Under the pieces are notes generated by a model. It was not told the origin of the DNA and ran no database searches. It saw nothing but the letters and a program-made list of their open reading frames with translations. A program made the position numbers and the translations under genes. Below, one piece after another: positions 43,997 through 52,162 of a DNA stretch of 64,000 nt; the first letter of the stretch is position 1, and each line of letters opens with the position of its first letter. Location: contig NZ_CATNLZ010000036.1 of NCBI RefSeq assembly GCF_950101795.1, positions 62,001 through 126,000 on the forward strand, read 5' to 3'. Source of the DNA: Nocardioides sp. T2.26MG-1 (GTDB lineage: Bacteria > Actinomycetota > Actinomycetes > Propionibacteriales > Nocardioidaceae).

Positions 43997-44485
43997 TCAG
44001 TCGTGGGTGCCACCATGCCCGCCGTCATGCCCGTCGTGAGTGCCGTCATGCCCGTCATCCGTGCTGTCGTGACCGACGCCGCCTTCACAGACATCGTCGC
44101 CATGGCCGCCGTAGATGTGATCGTTGCCCGACCCGCCGTACATCGTGTCGTCGCCGGCGTGGCCGTACACGCGGTCGGCCCCGTGACCGCCAAAGACCTT
44201 GTCGTGTCCGGCGCTCCCGTACACCACGTCGTCGCCGCCCAGCGCTCGGACGACATGCCCACTGACTCGGATCTCGATGATGTCCCGGTGACTGGTGCCC
44301 CGGACGACGTGTGGCGACTTGGACGTGACCACGATGGTGGGCTGCGACGCCTGGTCAGCGGCGGTCTCCGAGGAAGTCGACCATGCTGACAATGCGAACG
44401 GTGCCGAGGCCGCCATGGGCTGACCGATCAGGACTGCCAGCGGAGCGACCATCAACGCTGCAGCGATACGCTTTGGACCAGTCAC
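43997..44485 (-). CDS. Secreted RTX-like repeat protein with His/Asp/Gly tail
   Basis: A 162-residue exported protein. AGGAGG lies six bases before the GTG at 44485. The signal peptide ends near MAASAPFA. Residues about 75-130 contain calcium-binding nonapeptide repeats: LGGDDVVYGSAGHDKVFGG, GADRVYGHAGDD and GSGNDHIYGGHGDD. The final about 25 residues are nearly all His, Asp, Gly and Thr (DGHDGTHDGHDGGHGG), which could bind zinc or other metals. It follows ZIP and CDF transporter genes on the same strand, which fits a metal-handling role. It is far shorter than RTX toxins. Confidence 0.8.
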   Translation of the reverse strand: MTGPKRIAAALMVAPLAVLIGQPMAASAPFALSAWSTSSETAADQASQPTIVVTSKSPHVVRGTSHRDIIEIRVSGHVVRALGGDDVVYGSAGHDKVFGGHGADRVYGHAGDDTMYGGSGNDHIYGGHGDDVCEGGVGHDSTDDGHDGTHDGHDGGHGGTHD

Positions 44486-44913
44486 CACGGACCTCCTAGG
44501 ATGTTGCTGAGTTCCGCGCTTTCCGAACCCGCCTATCGGCGTGCGCCGAGCTGGCCGCCGTCCCCAGAGTCCAATGACCCAGGAGCCCCGGGACTCTCGA
44601 AGCCCGTCAGGGCCTTCGCTTCCGCGGTGGGTGTCGCGACGCGCGTCGCCACGACCCACCTGAGTCACAGGCGCCCGATGGGGAGCCCGTCAGGGGCGTC
44701 GAAGAGTTGTGGAAGGTGTCCGCCAACAGCGTCCGGGATCTCGCTCACATCCGCTCCAGCAGCTCGGTCAGTCCGACCATAAGCGCGGTGGCGACGATGA
44801 ACGCGAGAAGCGTCACCAAGATGATCCGGCCCGTGGGCCTTTGCCGGGCGTGTCACATGTGTGGCTTCTGGAAGCGTTGTCTGTTGGCGTGAGCCAGCGG
44901 TGGTGCGAGCCGA
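44486..44913. other. Gap between the ZIP and RTX-like genes
   Basis: About 430 bases. The end next to 44485 holds the ribosome site of the RTX-like gene. A minus-strand frame ending at 44745 encodes a short hydrophobic tail (VTLLAFIVATALMVGLTELL) but has no convincing start, so it is not called as a gene. Nothing else is recognised. Confidence 0.55.
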
Positions 44914-45630
44914 TCACGCTGCCATGGCGTAGATGATGATGAAGCCCAGGAAGAACATGCCGGCCAGAACTGGGGTCTCCTCGCTCTCATGGGCTTCGAC
45001 CAGAAGTTCTTCGGTCACCAGGTAGAGGAGCGCGGCTGCTCCGAAGGCTAGGACCGCCGCCAGGATCGCGGCGCTCGCGCCGGCAAGGAGCAGCGCTCCG
45101 CCAATCGCGCCCACTGCTGTGAGCAGCCCGAGAAGGCTCGGAACCAGGGCCGAAACACGTTTGCTGGCGCCCCGGTCGAGCAGCTCCGAGGACACAGCCA
45201 GACCGAGGAACAGGATCTCCAGCGTCAGAGCGATCGACAAGATGATGCCCTCGGTCCGACCGAGAGTTGCGCCGACCCCGACTAGGAGTCCGTCGACGAG
45301 CAGATCGACGCCGACCGTGGCCGTCAAGGACAGCGGCACCACGGCAGCGACCCGAGCTCGTGACTCCAGCCGAGCCGAGATCTCCCGCAGGAACAACAGC
45401 AGCATGACCCCGCCAAGGAAGGCGATCACCACCACGACCACGTGCCCCTCGTCGCGCAGGTCAGGGAGGATCTCGGACGCAAGCGCTGCGAACACCACAC
45501 CCGCAGCAAAGTGCTGGACGCCGCTGGTGGCCTTGGCACTGAAGGATGTGAACACCGAGGCCACCGAGCCGGTGATTGCGGCAACCACCGGGAAGGAGAC
45601 GAGGACTGCCGCCTGACCGACTGCGCTCAT
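44914..45630 (-). CDS. ZIP-family metal transporter
   Basis: A 238-residue inner-membrane protein with seven to eight helices. The conserved ZIP metal path is visible as QHFAAGVVFAALASEILPD (His and Glu in helix 4 of the classic numbering) and VDLLVDGLLVGVGATLG in the next helix. Members move zinc, iron or manganese into the cytoplasm; the metal here is not known. The ATG at 45630 has GGAGAA upstream. It shares its strand with an ArsR-CDF pair. Confidence 0.85.
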   Translation of the reverse strand: MSAVGQAAVLVSFPVVAAITGSVASVFTSFSAKATSGVQHFAAGVVFAALASEILPDLRDEGHVVVVVIAFLGGVMLLLFLREISARLESRARVAAVVPLSLTATVGVDLLVDGLLVGVGATLGRTEGIILSIALTLEILFLGLAVSSELLDRGASKRVSALVPSLLGLLTAVGAIGGALLLAGASAAILAAVLAFGAAALLYLVTEELLVEAHESEETPVLAGMFFLGFIIIYAMAA

Positions 45631-46044
45631 CGCGTTCTCCGATCGCTCACTGGCTGGCTCGTCAGCCAGCCCACTGTTAGCTCATTGCGACCCGGGCTCC
45701 CGGCCACCGGGTTGTTGAGCCGCACGACCGCCTTAGATGATCAGGGCGAGCACGCCGATCCGCAACACCGACACGAGCATCATCGCGCCAGCCCATCCGG
45801 ATGAGGCTTGGGTCGCCCGCCGAGTTGCGTGCTCTCGCCGCGCGGGTCACCGCCGTGGCCACCGCCCCATCAGCTCGACTCGACTTCGCCGCCGAGGCCG
45901 GGTGACCCTGTGGACCCACCCGGCAGCCGTACCGCCCGCAGCGTTGTGTCCGCTGCGGGCGATCCCCGCGCCGGATGACCTTCCTCTCCGGCGCTGTCGT
46001 GGCCCTCGTGCCCGTGTGCCTGGAGCGAGCACGGCGTTCGGCGT
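45631..46044. other. Gap between the CDF and ZIP genes
   Basis: About 410 bases. GGCTGGCT pairs with AGCCAGCC around CGTC at 45652-45671, a small hairpin in the leader of the ZIP gene. A minus-strand frame at 45733-45846 encodes a hydrophobic end (GWAGAMMLVSVLRIGVLALII split over two codon blocks) without a start codon; it may be the remnant of a membrane-protein gene. Confidence 0.45.
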
Positions 46045-47208
46045 TCAGGCGCGCGGTGACACGTGGTGATGGGCGAGCACCTGATGCGGGTCGCCGTTTT
46101 CGTCGCTGGGGCTAGTCTGCACGGTCGCGCCGACAAGTCTCGGGATCGCATGGAGGAGCCGGTGATGGGCGTCGGTGGCGATCGCGTGCGCGGCGACGAT
46201 ATCGAGCGTGCTGTCAACGACGATGCCGGCCTCAGCGCGAAGTCGGTGCCCGATCCAGCGAAGCCGGACCTGCTCGATGCCGCGGACCCCGTCGGTGCGC
46301 CGGAGGGTTGTCTCGGCGGTCGCGGTGAGCTCGGGATCTACGGCGTCCATGAGCCGCCGGTAGACGTCACGGGCAGCGTCCCGCAGCACGAGCAGGATCG
46401 CGATCGTGATGAGAAGTCCCACGATGGGGTCTGCGAGGGGGAAGCCGAGCAGCACCCCGATCGCGCCGAGAACGACAGCCAGGGAGGTGAAGCCGTCGGT
46501 GCGGGCATGCAGGCCGTCGGCGACCAGTGCGGCAGAGCCGATCTGGCGGCCGACCCGGATCCGGTAGAGCGCGACGAGCTCGTTGCCTGCGAAGCCGATC
46601 AGTCCGGCCGCGACCACGACCCACGGGTATGAGAGGGGCTGCGGGTCGAGCAGCTTGCGCACCGACTCGTACCCTGCGATCCCCGCGGACAGGGCAATCA
46701 TCGCGACGATGAAGATCCCAGCGAGGTCCTCGGCGCGTCCATAACCGTATGTGTACGACGAGGTCGGGCGTCGGCGGCCGAGGACGAAGGCGATCCAGAG
46801 CGGGATGGCCGTCAGGGCGTCGGAAAAGTTGTGGATGGTGTCCGCGAGCAGCGCGACCGACCCGGTCAGCACGACGATCGCCGCCTGCGCGATGGCGGTC
46901 ACCAAGAGCACCAGCAGGCTGATCTTGACGGCTCGGATGCCGAGCGCGCTGGATTCCAGCGCGGAGTCCACCGAGTCGGTGCTGTCGTGACTGTGCGGCC
47001 GGAGTGTCTCGGCGAGGAATCGTCTGAGAGTACCACGTGGCCAATCGCCGTGCCCGTGACCGTGGCCATGCCCGTGTCCGTGTTGGTGGTCGTGCCTGTG
47101 CCCATGCCCGTCACCGTGCTCGCCGGGATGCGCGGCCTCGTGTGCCCAGAGTGCTTCGGTGACCTGAGGATCCGCCTCGTGCTCATGGGGAGGCCGTTCG
47201 TGGGTCAT
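46045..47208 (-). CDS. CDF-family cation exporter with His-rich N terminus
   Basis: A 387-residue cation diffusion facilitator, exporting Zn, Co or Cd from the cytoplasm in exchange for protons. The N-terminal about 60 residues are unusually rich in His (HEHEADP, then HGHRHDHQHGHGHGHGHGHG). Six helices follow. The metal-site motifs are LLADTIHNFSDAL (HxxxD) and LVADGLHARTDGF (HxxxD), and the C-terminal domain has a further His cluster. It overlaps the ArsR-type gene by four bases, so both are in one metal-responsive operon. Confidence 0.93.
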   Translation of the reverse strand: MTHERPPHEHEADPQVTEALWAHEAAHPGEHGDGHGHRHDHQHGHGHGHGHGHGDWPRGTLRRFLAETLRPHSHDSTDSVDSALESSALGIRAVKISLLVLLVTAIAQAAIVVLTGSVALLADTIHNFSDALTAIPLWIAFVLGRRRPTSSYTYGYGRAEDLAGIFIVAMIALSAGIAGYESVRKLLDPQPLSYPWVVVAAGLIGFAGNELVALYRIRVGRQIGSAALVADGLHARTDGFTSLAVVLGAIGVLLGFPLADPIVGLLITIAILLVLRDAARDVYRRLMDAVDPELTATAETTLRRTDGVRGIEQVRLRWIGHRLRAEAGIVVDSTLDIVAAHAIATDAHHRLLHAIPRLVGATVQTSPSDENGDPHQVLAHHHVSPRA

Positions 47209-47576
47209 CGGGCGTCCTTGAGGTCGACGGCGTCGCCGCGGTGGTGGGCAGGGACGCCGGGACCGGCGTGCTCAGCGTGATACACAGCGTCGGCAACGAG
47301 CTGCCGGACGTGATCGTTGGCAACTCGGTAGAAGACCTGGGCTCCCTGCTTGCGGGGAAGGACGAGTCGGGCCAGCCGCAGCTTGGCAAGGTGCTGGGAG
47401 ATCGCGCTCTGCGGCTTGCCGAGGATCTCCACGATCTCGTTGACCGACCGCTCCTCAGCGAGTACGGCCCACAGGATCCGCACCCTTGTCTGGTCGGCGA
47501 GCATGCGGAAGACCTCGACCGCGAGGTCGATCTGCTCGACGCCAGGCGATTCCTCACCGGCAGCATATGCGCGCAT
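47205..47576 (-). CDS. ArsR/SmtB-family metal-sensing repressor
   Basis: A 123-residue winged-helix repressor. The DNA-recognition region is SVNEIVEILGKPQSAISQHLAKLRLARLV, preceded by VFRMLADQTRVRILW. The C terminus has several His/Asp residues (VYHAEHAG, AHHRGD) suited to bind metal at the alpha-5 site, as in NmtR- or CzrA-like proteins. The ATG at 47576 lies inside a palindrome (47565-47582) that is the likely operator. It is cotranscribed with the CDF exporter, which it is expected to control. Confidence 0.9.
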   Translation of the reverse strand: MRAYAAGEESPGVEQIDLAVEVFRMLADQTRVRILWAVLAEERSVNEIVEILGKPQSAISQHLAKLRLARLVLPRKQGAQVFYRVANDHVRQLVADAVYHAEHAGPGVPAHHRGDAVDLKDAR

Positions 47577-47582
47577 GCATAT
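47565..47582. promoter_or_regulatory. Likely ArsR-type operator
   Basis: ATATGC-GCGCAT-GCATAT, a perfect 6-6-6 dyad that spans the arsR-like start codon. AT-rich dyads of this size at the start of the repressor gene are typical for ArsR/SmtB autoregulation. Binding is inferred. Confidence 0.55.
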
Positions 47583-47592
47583 ATGATGACAC

Positions 47593-47785
47593 ATGCACAA
47601 GCGCTCCATCATGGACGCCCGGTGCGGTTGGGCTCGCTGGCTCTGGCGATCCGTGACGTCGATGCGGACCGCCGTGACCCTGCTGGTGCCACTAGCGGCG
47701 GCGCCCATCCCCGGGGGGGGTGTTGCTCCAGCGCAATGCCGCAAGCGACCTTGCGGCGGTCCTGAGCTTTGCAGCCCACGGCTAA
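47593..47785 (+). pseudogene. Truncated, frameshifted 5' fragment of resB
   Basis: The frame encodes GWARWLWRSVTSMRTAVTLL, which lines up with GWGRWFWRSLTSMRTAVILL near the start of the intact ResB at 50525. After a run of eight G at 47713-47720 the match continues in another frame as VLLQRNAASDLAAVLSF, then stops at a TAA. So about 60 codons of a second resB remain, disrupted at a homopolymer and cut off downstream. It stands divergently next to the ArsR-type gene and points to past duplication or recombination in this region. Confidence 0.8.
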
Positions 47786-47865
47786 CAACCCCGTGGACCA
47801 AGCGAGGGGCACCGGGCCGAGGTCGCGCGCGAACATCGTCAGCGGCGTCTCCGTAGACTGCGCGG

Positions 47866-48912
47866 GTGTATCGCCGCGCCTACGTCCTGCTCGTCGGGAC
47901 CGCCACCGTCATGGGCACGCTGGCCGTGGTAGCGGCTCTCGTCCTCGACAAGCGGCTCGCCGACCCCGAGGGCTTCCTCGGACCGTCCTGGCTGCGGCTC
48001 CCGATGCTGCTCACCGGTGCCTTCCTGCTGGACATGCTGCCGCGCATCATCTGGACCGCACGGATGGACCCGCGGCGGTGGCCCGGCATCGTGCGCGAGC
48101 GGGTCCGCACTCACTGGACGCGCGAGCGGCTGACCCTGGTGGTGATGGGGCTGGTCTGCTTCTACATCACCTACGTGAGCTACCGGAACCTCAAGTCCTA
48201 CCTGCCCTTCGTCATGGGCGACGTCAAGTACGACCGCGAGCTCCACCTCGTCGACCAGGCGCTGTTCCTGGGCCACCAGCCGGCCAACGTGCTCCACGAC
48301 CTGCTCGGCACCAACATCGCGGCGCACTTCCTCTCGGCGATCTACCTGTGGTTCCTGCCGCTGGTGCCGCTGGCGCTGACCGCCTGGCTGATCTGGTCGC
48401 GCAACATCTCCTTCGGCTACTGGTTCGCCACCTCCCAGTGCCTCGCGTGGACGCTCGGCACGGCGTCCTACTACGCCTTGCCGACCCTGGGCCCCGGCTT
48501 CGAGTACCCCTCGTCGTTCTTCGACCTCGCCGACACCCCCACCGCGGCCCTGATGGACACGCTCGCCTACCAACGGCAGGGCGTGATCCTCGGCGGCGTC
48601 GAGGGAGCGGTGCAGTCCGTCGCCGGCTTCGCCAGCCTGCACAGCGGCATCACCCTGCTCGTGGCGCTGATGGTGCAGTACACGATCCGCTCCCGCGTCG
48701 CCCACTGGGTCTTCTGGGCCAACTTCGCCCTCACCATCGTGGCCACGCTCTACTTCGGCTGGCACTACGTCGCCGACGACATCGCCGGCATCCTGATCGC
48801 GCTGATCTCCTTCTACCTCGGCGGCATCGCCTCCGGGCAGAAGTTCGAGCGCCACGGCCTGGCGTCGCACCCCACGACGACCACCTCGGCCGTCCCCGTC
48901 GACTCAGCCTGA
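47866..48912 (+). CDS. PAP2/Aur1-type phosphatase-transferase membrane protein
   Basis: A 348-residue membrane protein of the PAP2 superfamily, inositolphosphotransferase (Aur1/Ipt1) branch. Six helices are visible. The family catalytic motifs appear as FASLHSGI (conserved histidine region) and GWHYVADDIAG, with the first motif around KYDRELH. Members act on phospholipid head groups at the membrane. The GTG at 47866 is the first start after the resB fragment. It lies between the metal region and the secreted peptidase gene and shows no link to either. Confidence 0.85.
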   Translation: MYRRAYVLLVGTATVMGTLAVVAALVLDKRLADPEGFLGPSWLRLPMLLTGAFLLDMLPRIIWTARMDPRRWPGIVRERVRTHWTRERLTLVVMGLVCFYITYVSYRNLKSYLPFVMGDVKYDRELHLVDQALFLGHQPANVLHDLLGTNIAAHFLSAIYLWFLPLVPLALTAWLIWSRNISFGYWFATSQCLAWTLGTASYYALPTLGPGFEYPSSFFDLADTPTAALMDTLAYQRQGVILGGVEGAVQSVAGFASLHSGITLLVALMVQYTIRSRVAHWVFWANFALTIVATLYFGWHYVADDIAGILIALISFYLGGIASGQKFERHGLASHPTTTTSAVPVDSA

Positions 48913-49204
48913 GACACGTCGCCACCATCGGAGAAGGCAACCGCGGACGCTAAGGCATTCGTTTGAGACGCTTCAACGTCCTGTGACCGCACGCGTTCGA
49001 CCTGAACCACATCATCAGCCGCCCGGCGCTGTTGAGTGTTTACCCCCGACCCGGGAGTCGCCACCTGCCGACCGAGTGGCCAGACTTGGGGGTCGACCGA
49101 CGATCTCACGGCCAGACTGCGACCCGACGGTAGCGATGGCGGTCGTGGCCGTCCGCGACTCTGGTTGAGGTCCGGCCATCCCCGGGTCGGCTCGATTCGA
49201 TGGA

Positions 49205-50164
49205 TCAGTATGTTGTGACGTGGACGTGGTCGAAGTGATTGGCGGTCACGGAGCCCCGGTCTTCCATGCCCCGCCAGGCCTCTCCGGCCCGTTGTACCGA
49301 CCAAATTCTCCGAGCGTGTATTACATAGGAGACACCGAGGTCGGAGTAGTTCTGCCGGACAAAGTTAGCCACCTGCCAGCCGCGCGAGCCGCTCACCATG
49401 ATGTCGACAGCAATACCCTGGGCATGCTCGCCGTCGCCGCGCAATGTCCCGTAGGTCGTAATCTCGGGGAACGCAGCGCACACGGCCGCATGGACGGCCA
49501 CGATGTTCGGGCTCACACCGGACGGCACCGACGTGCCGTTCGAGCAGGTGCCACCGCCCACCGGTTGGACACGATCGGCCGGTTCGGGCCTCACCTCGGG
49601 TTTACTCGCCACGAGATACCCCTCGGTGACCCACCGGGAGCGACCCTCGAGGACCACCTCTTGGCGGCCCCACAACGCCCTACCCGTCACCAGAACCTTC
49701 GTCAGGTCGTCGAGCAGCCCAACCTTACGGGCCATTTCGCCGGGCTCGGTCCACACATTCAGCGCCACTGTGGTCCACCGTCTGACATCAGCTTGACGCA
49801 CCGCCTGGCGAGTCCTGCTGACCGACAGCAACCGCTGAGCCCTCGTTGGCTTGGGTTGGAATCGAACGCCCGACCGAGAGATAGCGTCTCGGCGTTCGCC
49901 GGCGACCCACGTACTCGGCACGCCAGGGGCGTGGTCCCGCGCGCTGATCGCCGGGACGGCGTTCCGCGGGCTGGTCGCGACCCCCAGGGCCACGGCACTA
50001 CCCGTCGCCACGATTGCGAGTGAGCCAGCGACGAGTGCGCGTAAGGGCTTGCGGCTGGCCGTGGTTTCCCGCTTGTGGCGATGCTCTACCACAGCCTGGT
50101 CCTTACTCTTGGCGGACATTTCTGGCTGATCAGCGAGCTCGACCGACCGCGACGAGTCAAGCAC
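49205..50164 (-). CDS. Secreted SH3/ARB_07466-type peptidase-fold protein
   Basis: About 319 residues. A basic N terminus is followed by a helix (ALVAGSLAIVATGSAVALGVA) as signal or anchor. The middle part looks like an SH3-type domain (VALNVWTEPGEMARKVGLL). The C-terminal about 120 residues show GEHAQGIAVDIMV, YVIHARRIWSV and DRGSVTANHFDHVHV, the pattern of the ARB_07466 domain, which keeps the metal-site residues of D-Ala-D-Ala peptidases (HxxxxxxD and HxH). A cell-wall target is inferred. Start GTG at 50164 is very close to GGAGGG; the ATG at 50119 is possible. A BlaI-type dyad lies 12 bases upstream. Confidence 0.8.
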   Translation of the reverse strand: MLDSSRSVELADQPEMSAKSKDQAVVEHRHKRETTASRKPLRALVAGSLAIVATGSAVALGVATSPRNAVPAISARDHAPGVPSTWVAGERRDAISRSGVRFQPKPTRAQRLLSVSRTRQAVRQADVRRWTTVALNVWTEPGEMARKVGLLDDLTKVLVTGRALWGRQEVVLEGRSRWVTEGYLVASKPEVRPEPADRVQPVGGGTCSNGTSVPSGVSPNIVAVHAAVCAAFPEITTYGTLRGDGEHAQGIAVDIMVSGSRGWQVANFVRQNYSDLGVSYVIHARRIWSVQRAGEAWRGMEDRGSVTANHFDHVHVTTY

Positions 50165-50175
50165 ACCCTCCGCTG

Positions 50176-50196
50176 TCTACGAAAATACTTAGTAGT
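50176..50196. promoter_or_regulatory. BlaI-type dyad, site 1
   Basis: TCTACGA-N7-TAGTAGT, 12 bases before the secreted peptidase-fold gene and overlapping a TTGACT hexamer on its strand, as expected for a repressor site. Same spacing as the four other dyads in this region. Confidence 0.68.
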
Positions 50197-50409
50197 CAAC
50201 CTTTGTGTGGGACCAAGGCTGCAAGCACGGCTCACAGACCTGCACATAAGGGCTTCACGAGCGTTGGGCGAGACGCAGATTGGCCCCTAGCAGGGTGCCC
50301 GCGCCTTCCGATGGCGCTAAGGACGTCACCCTCTTCACCGAAAGCCCTTGTGCTCATCGCAACGGCAGGCACGGTGGGACGCCGGACGTCTCGACGTTCT
50401 GATGAGAGA

Positions 50410-50430
50410 TCTACTAGGTCATCTAGTAGA
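50410..50430. promoter_or_regulatory. BlaI-type dyad, site 2 (resB promoter)
   Basis: TCTACTAG-N5-CTAGTAGA, a perfect 8-5-8 dyad 94 bases before the resB start. It is the most symmetric of five related sites and lies in a 360-base gap that also holds site 1. Confidence 0.75.
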
Positions 50431-50524
50431 GTGCCGGTGCCCGGCGACCGGCCACCGGGTTCCCCACCGGGAGCCGGTCGCCAGTGGCAGATCGCATACA
50501 CGAGCACCCACCCGAAGGCAGATC

Positions 50525-52162
50525 GTGACGACCCAGTTGCGCCCTCGACCAGCGTCAACCTCGACGCCGGATGATGAGCCGATCCATGGCTGGGGCTGGG
50601 GTCGCTGGTTCTGGCGGTCCCTCACGTCGATGCGGACCGCCGTGATCCTGTTGGGGCTCCTCGCGGCGGCGGCAATCCCGGGATCGGTGTTGCCCCAGCG
50701 CAACGTCGCCAGCGACCCCGCCGCCGTCCTGAACTTCGCGACGGACAATCCCGAGCTCTACCCGTGGCTGGACCGCCTGGGACTGTTCGAGGTCTACGCC
50801 TCCCCTTGGTTCGCCGCGATCTACCTCCTGCTGCTGGTCTCCATGACCGGATGTGTTCTGCCGCGGTGCGCCCGGCTGTGGCAGGCAGCCCGCTCCGCCC
50901 CTGCGCCCGCGCCGAGGAACCTCACGCGAATGGAGGGCTATCGATCTTTCCCGGTCAGGGAGCGCGACCCCGTCGCAGACGAAGAGCCCGGCTCGGCCGG
51001 TCCGCTCAAGCGGGCCGCAGAGGTTCTGAGGCGTCGCGGGTTCCGTGTGGAGGTGGCGAAGGACGAGGTGCGTGCCGAGCGCGGGTACCTTCGCGAGGTC
51101 GGAAACCTCGCATTCCACCTGTCCCTCCTGGTGCTCTTGGTGGGTGTGGCCGCGGGCCGCCTATTCGGGTTCGAAGGGCGGGTGGCGCTCGCCGAGGGCG
51201 AGACCTTCACCAACGTGAGCTCGGCCTACGACGCGTTCACCCCGTCAGTCTGGACCGACACCGAGAGCCTGGAGCCGTTCGCATTCACCCTGGACGAGTT
51301 CGACGCCGAGTACGCAGCGGAAGGGCCCAAGAGCGGCGAACCTCGCTTCTTCAACGCGGCCCTGTCCTACCAGGCCGGCGCCAACGATGAGACGCGCCGC
51401 TTGGACGTTCGACCCAACCACCCCCTCGACGTGAACGGGACCAAGGCTTTCCTCACTGGGCACGGCTACGCGCCGGTTGTGACTGTCCGGGACGGCCGTG
51501 GGGACATCGCCTTTTCGGGGCCTGTCATCTTCCTGCCCAACGACGGCTCTTACGCCTCCGACGGCGTCGTGAAGGTGCCTGACGCAATGCCTCAGCAGTT
51601 GGGCTTCGAAGGGTTCTTCCTCCCCACCGCCGCCACGGGCCCTCAAGGTCCGTACTCGGCCTTCCCGGACGCCCTGAACCCGCAACTCTTCCTGACAGCC
51701 TTCGCGGGCGACCTGGGCGTGGACGACGGGGAGGCCCAATCGGTGTACACGCTGGACAAGTCAGGCATGAAGCAGTTGCGGCAGGCTGACGGCCAGCCGT
51801 TCGCCCGCGCACTTTCGGTCGGTGAAACCATGAAGCTGCCCAACGGACTGGGCAGCCTCACCTTCGACCGAGTGGGGCGGTTCGCCAACTTCCAGATCGC
51901 CTACGACCCAGGCAAGGAGATCTCACTCGCGGCCGGTGTGATGCTGCTGCTCGGGCTCACGACCTCCTTGTCGATCCGACGACGGCGGATCTGGGTCCGG
52001 GCCATTCCCGACGCCTCGGGCACCGCAGGGTCCTCGACTCTCGAGGTCGCCGGGCAGTCCATGACCCGTTGGCCGCTCCCGGACAAGGACATCGCGCACC
52101 TTGTCGAAACCCTCGCCGCGAACGCCACCGCACTGCATCCACCAGAAGGAAGCGCCTCATGA
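50525..52162 (+). CDS. resB: Cytochrome c biogenesis protein ResB
   Basis: A 545-residue membrane protein that works with CcsB to deliver haem and attach it to apocytochrome c (system II). Three N-terminal helices are visible (TAVILLGLLAAAAIPGSVLP, then IYLLLLVSMTGCVLPRCARLW, then LAFHLSLLVLLVGVAAGRLFGF), a large external domain follows, and a last helix is AAGVMLLLGLTTSLSI. The cysteine in TGCVLPR is a family feature. GAAGG precedes the GTG at 50525. The stop overlaps ccsB by four bases. A second, broken resB lies at 47593. Confidence 0.95.
   Translation: MTTQLRPRPASTSTPDDEPIHGWGWGRWFWRSLTSMRTAVILLGLLAAAAIPGSVLPQRNVASDPAAVLNFATDNPELYPWLDRLGLFEVYASPWFAAIYLLLLVSMTGCVLPRCARLWQAARSAPAPAPRNLTRMEGYRSFPVRERDPVADEEPGSAGPLKRAAEVLRRRGFRVEVAKDEVRAERGYLREVGNLAFHLSLLVLLVGVAAGRLFGFEGRVALAEGETFTNVSSAYDAFTPSVWTDTESLEPFAFTLDEFDAEYAAEGPKSGEPRFFNAALSYQAGANDETRRLDVRPNHPLDVNGTKAFLTGHGYAPVVTVRDGRGDIAFSGPVIFLPNDGSYASDGVVKVPDAMPQQLGFEGFFLPTAATGPQGPYSAFPDALNPQLFLTAFAGDLGVDDGEAQSVYTLDKSGMKQLRQADGQPFARALSVGETMKLPNGLGSLTFDRVGRFANFQIAYDPGKEISLAAGVMLLLGLTTSLSIRRRRIWVRAIPDASGTAGSSTLEVAGQSMTRWPLPDKDIAHLVETLAANATALHPPEGSAS

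Noticed and set aside
44745..44819. Short hydrophobic peptide of about 24 residues on the minus strand
   Set aside because: The sequence looks like a membrane helix, but there is no proper start codon or ribosome site; a remnant of a transporter gene is as likely.
45733..45846. Hydrophobic C-terminal-like end on the minus strand before the ZIP gene
   Set aside because: No start codon in the frame after the preceding stop; too short to name. It might be the tail of a lost membrane-protein gene.
49851..49880. Stretch GGTTGGAATCGAACG that recalls a tRNA T-arm
   Set aside because: It lies inside the secreted peptidase-fold gene, and no acceptor stem or anticodon arm can be built around it.
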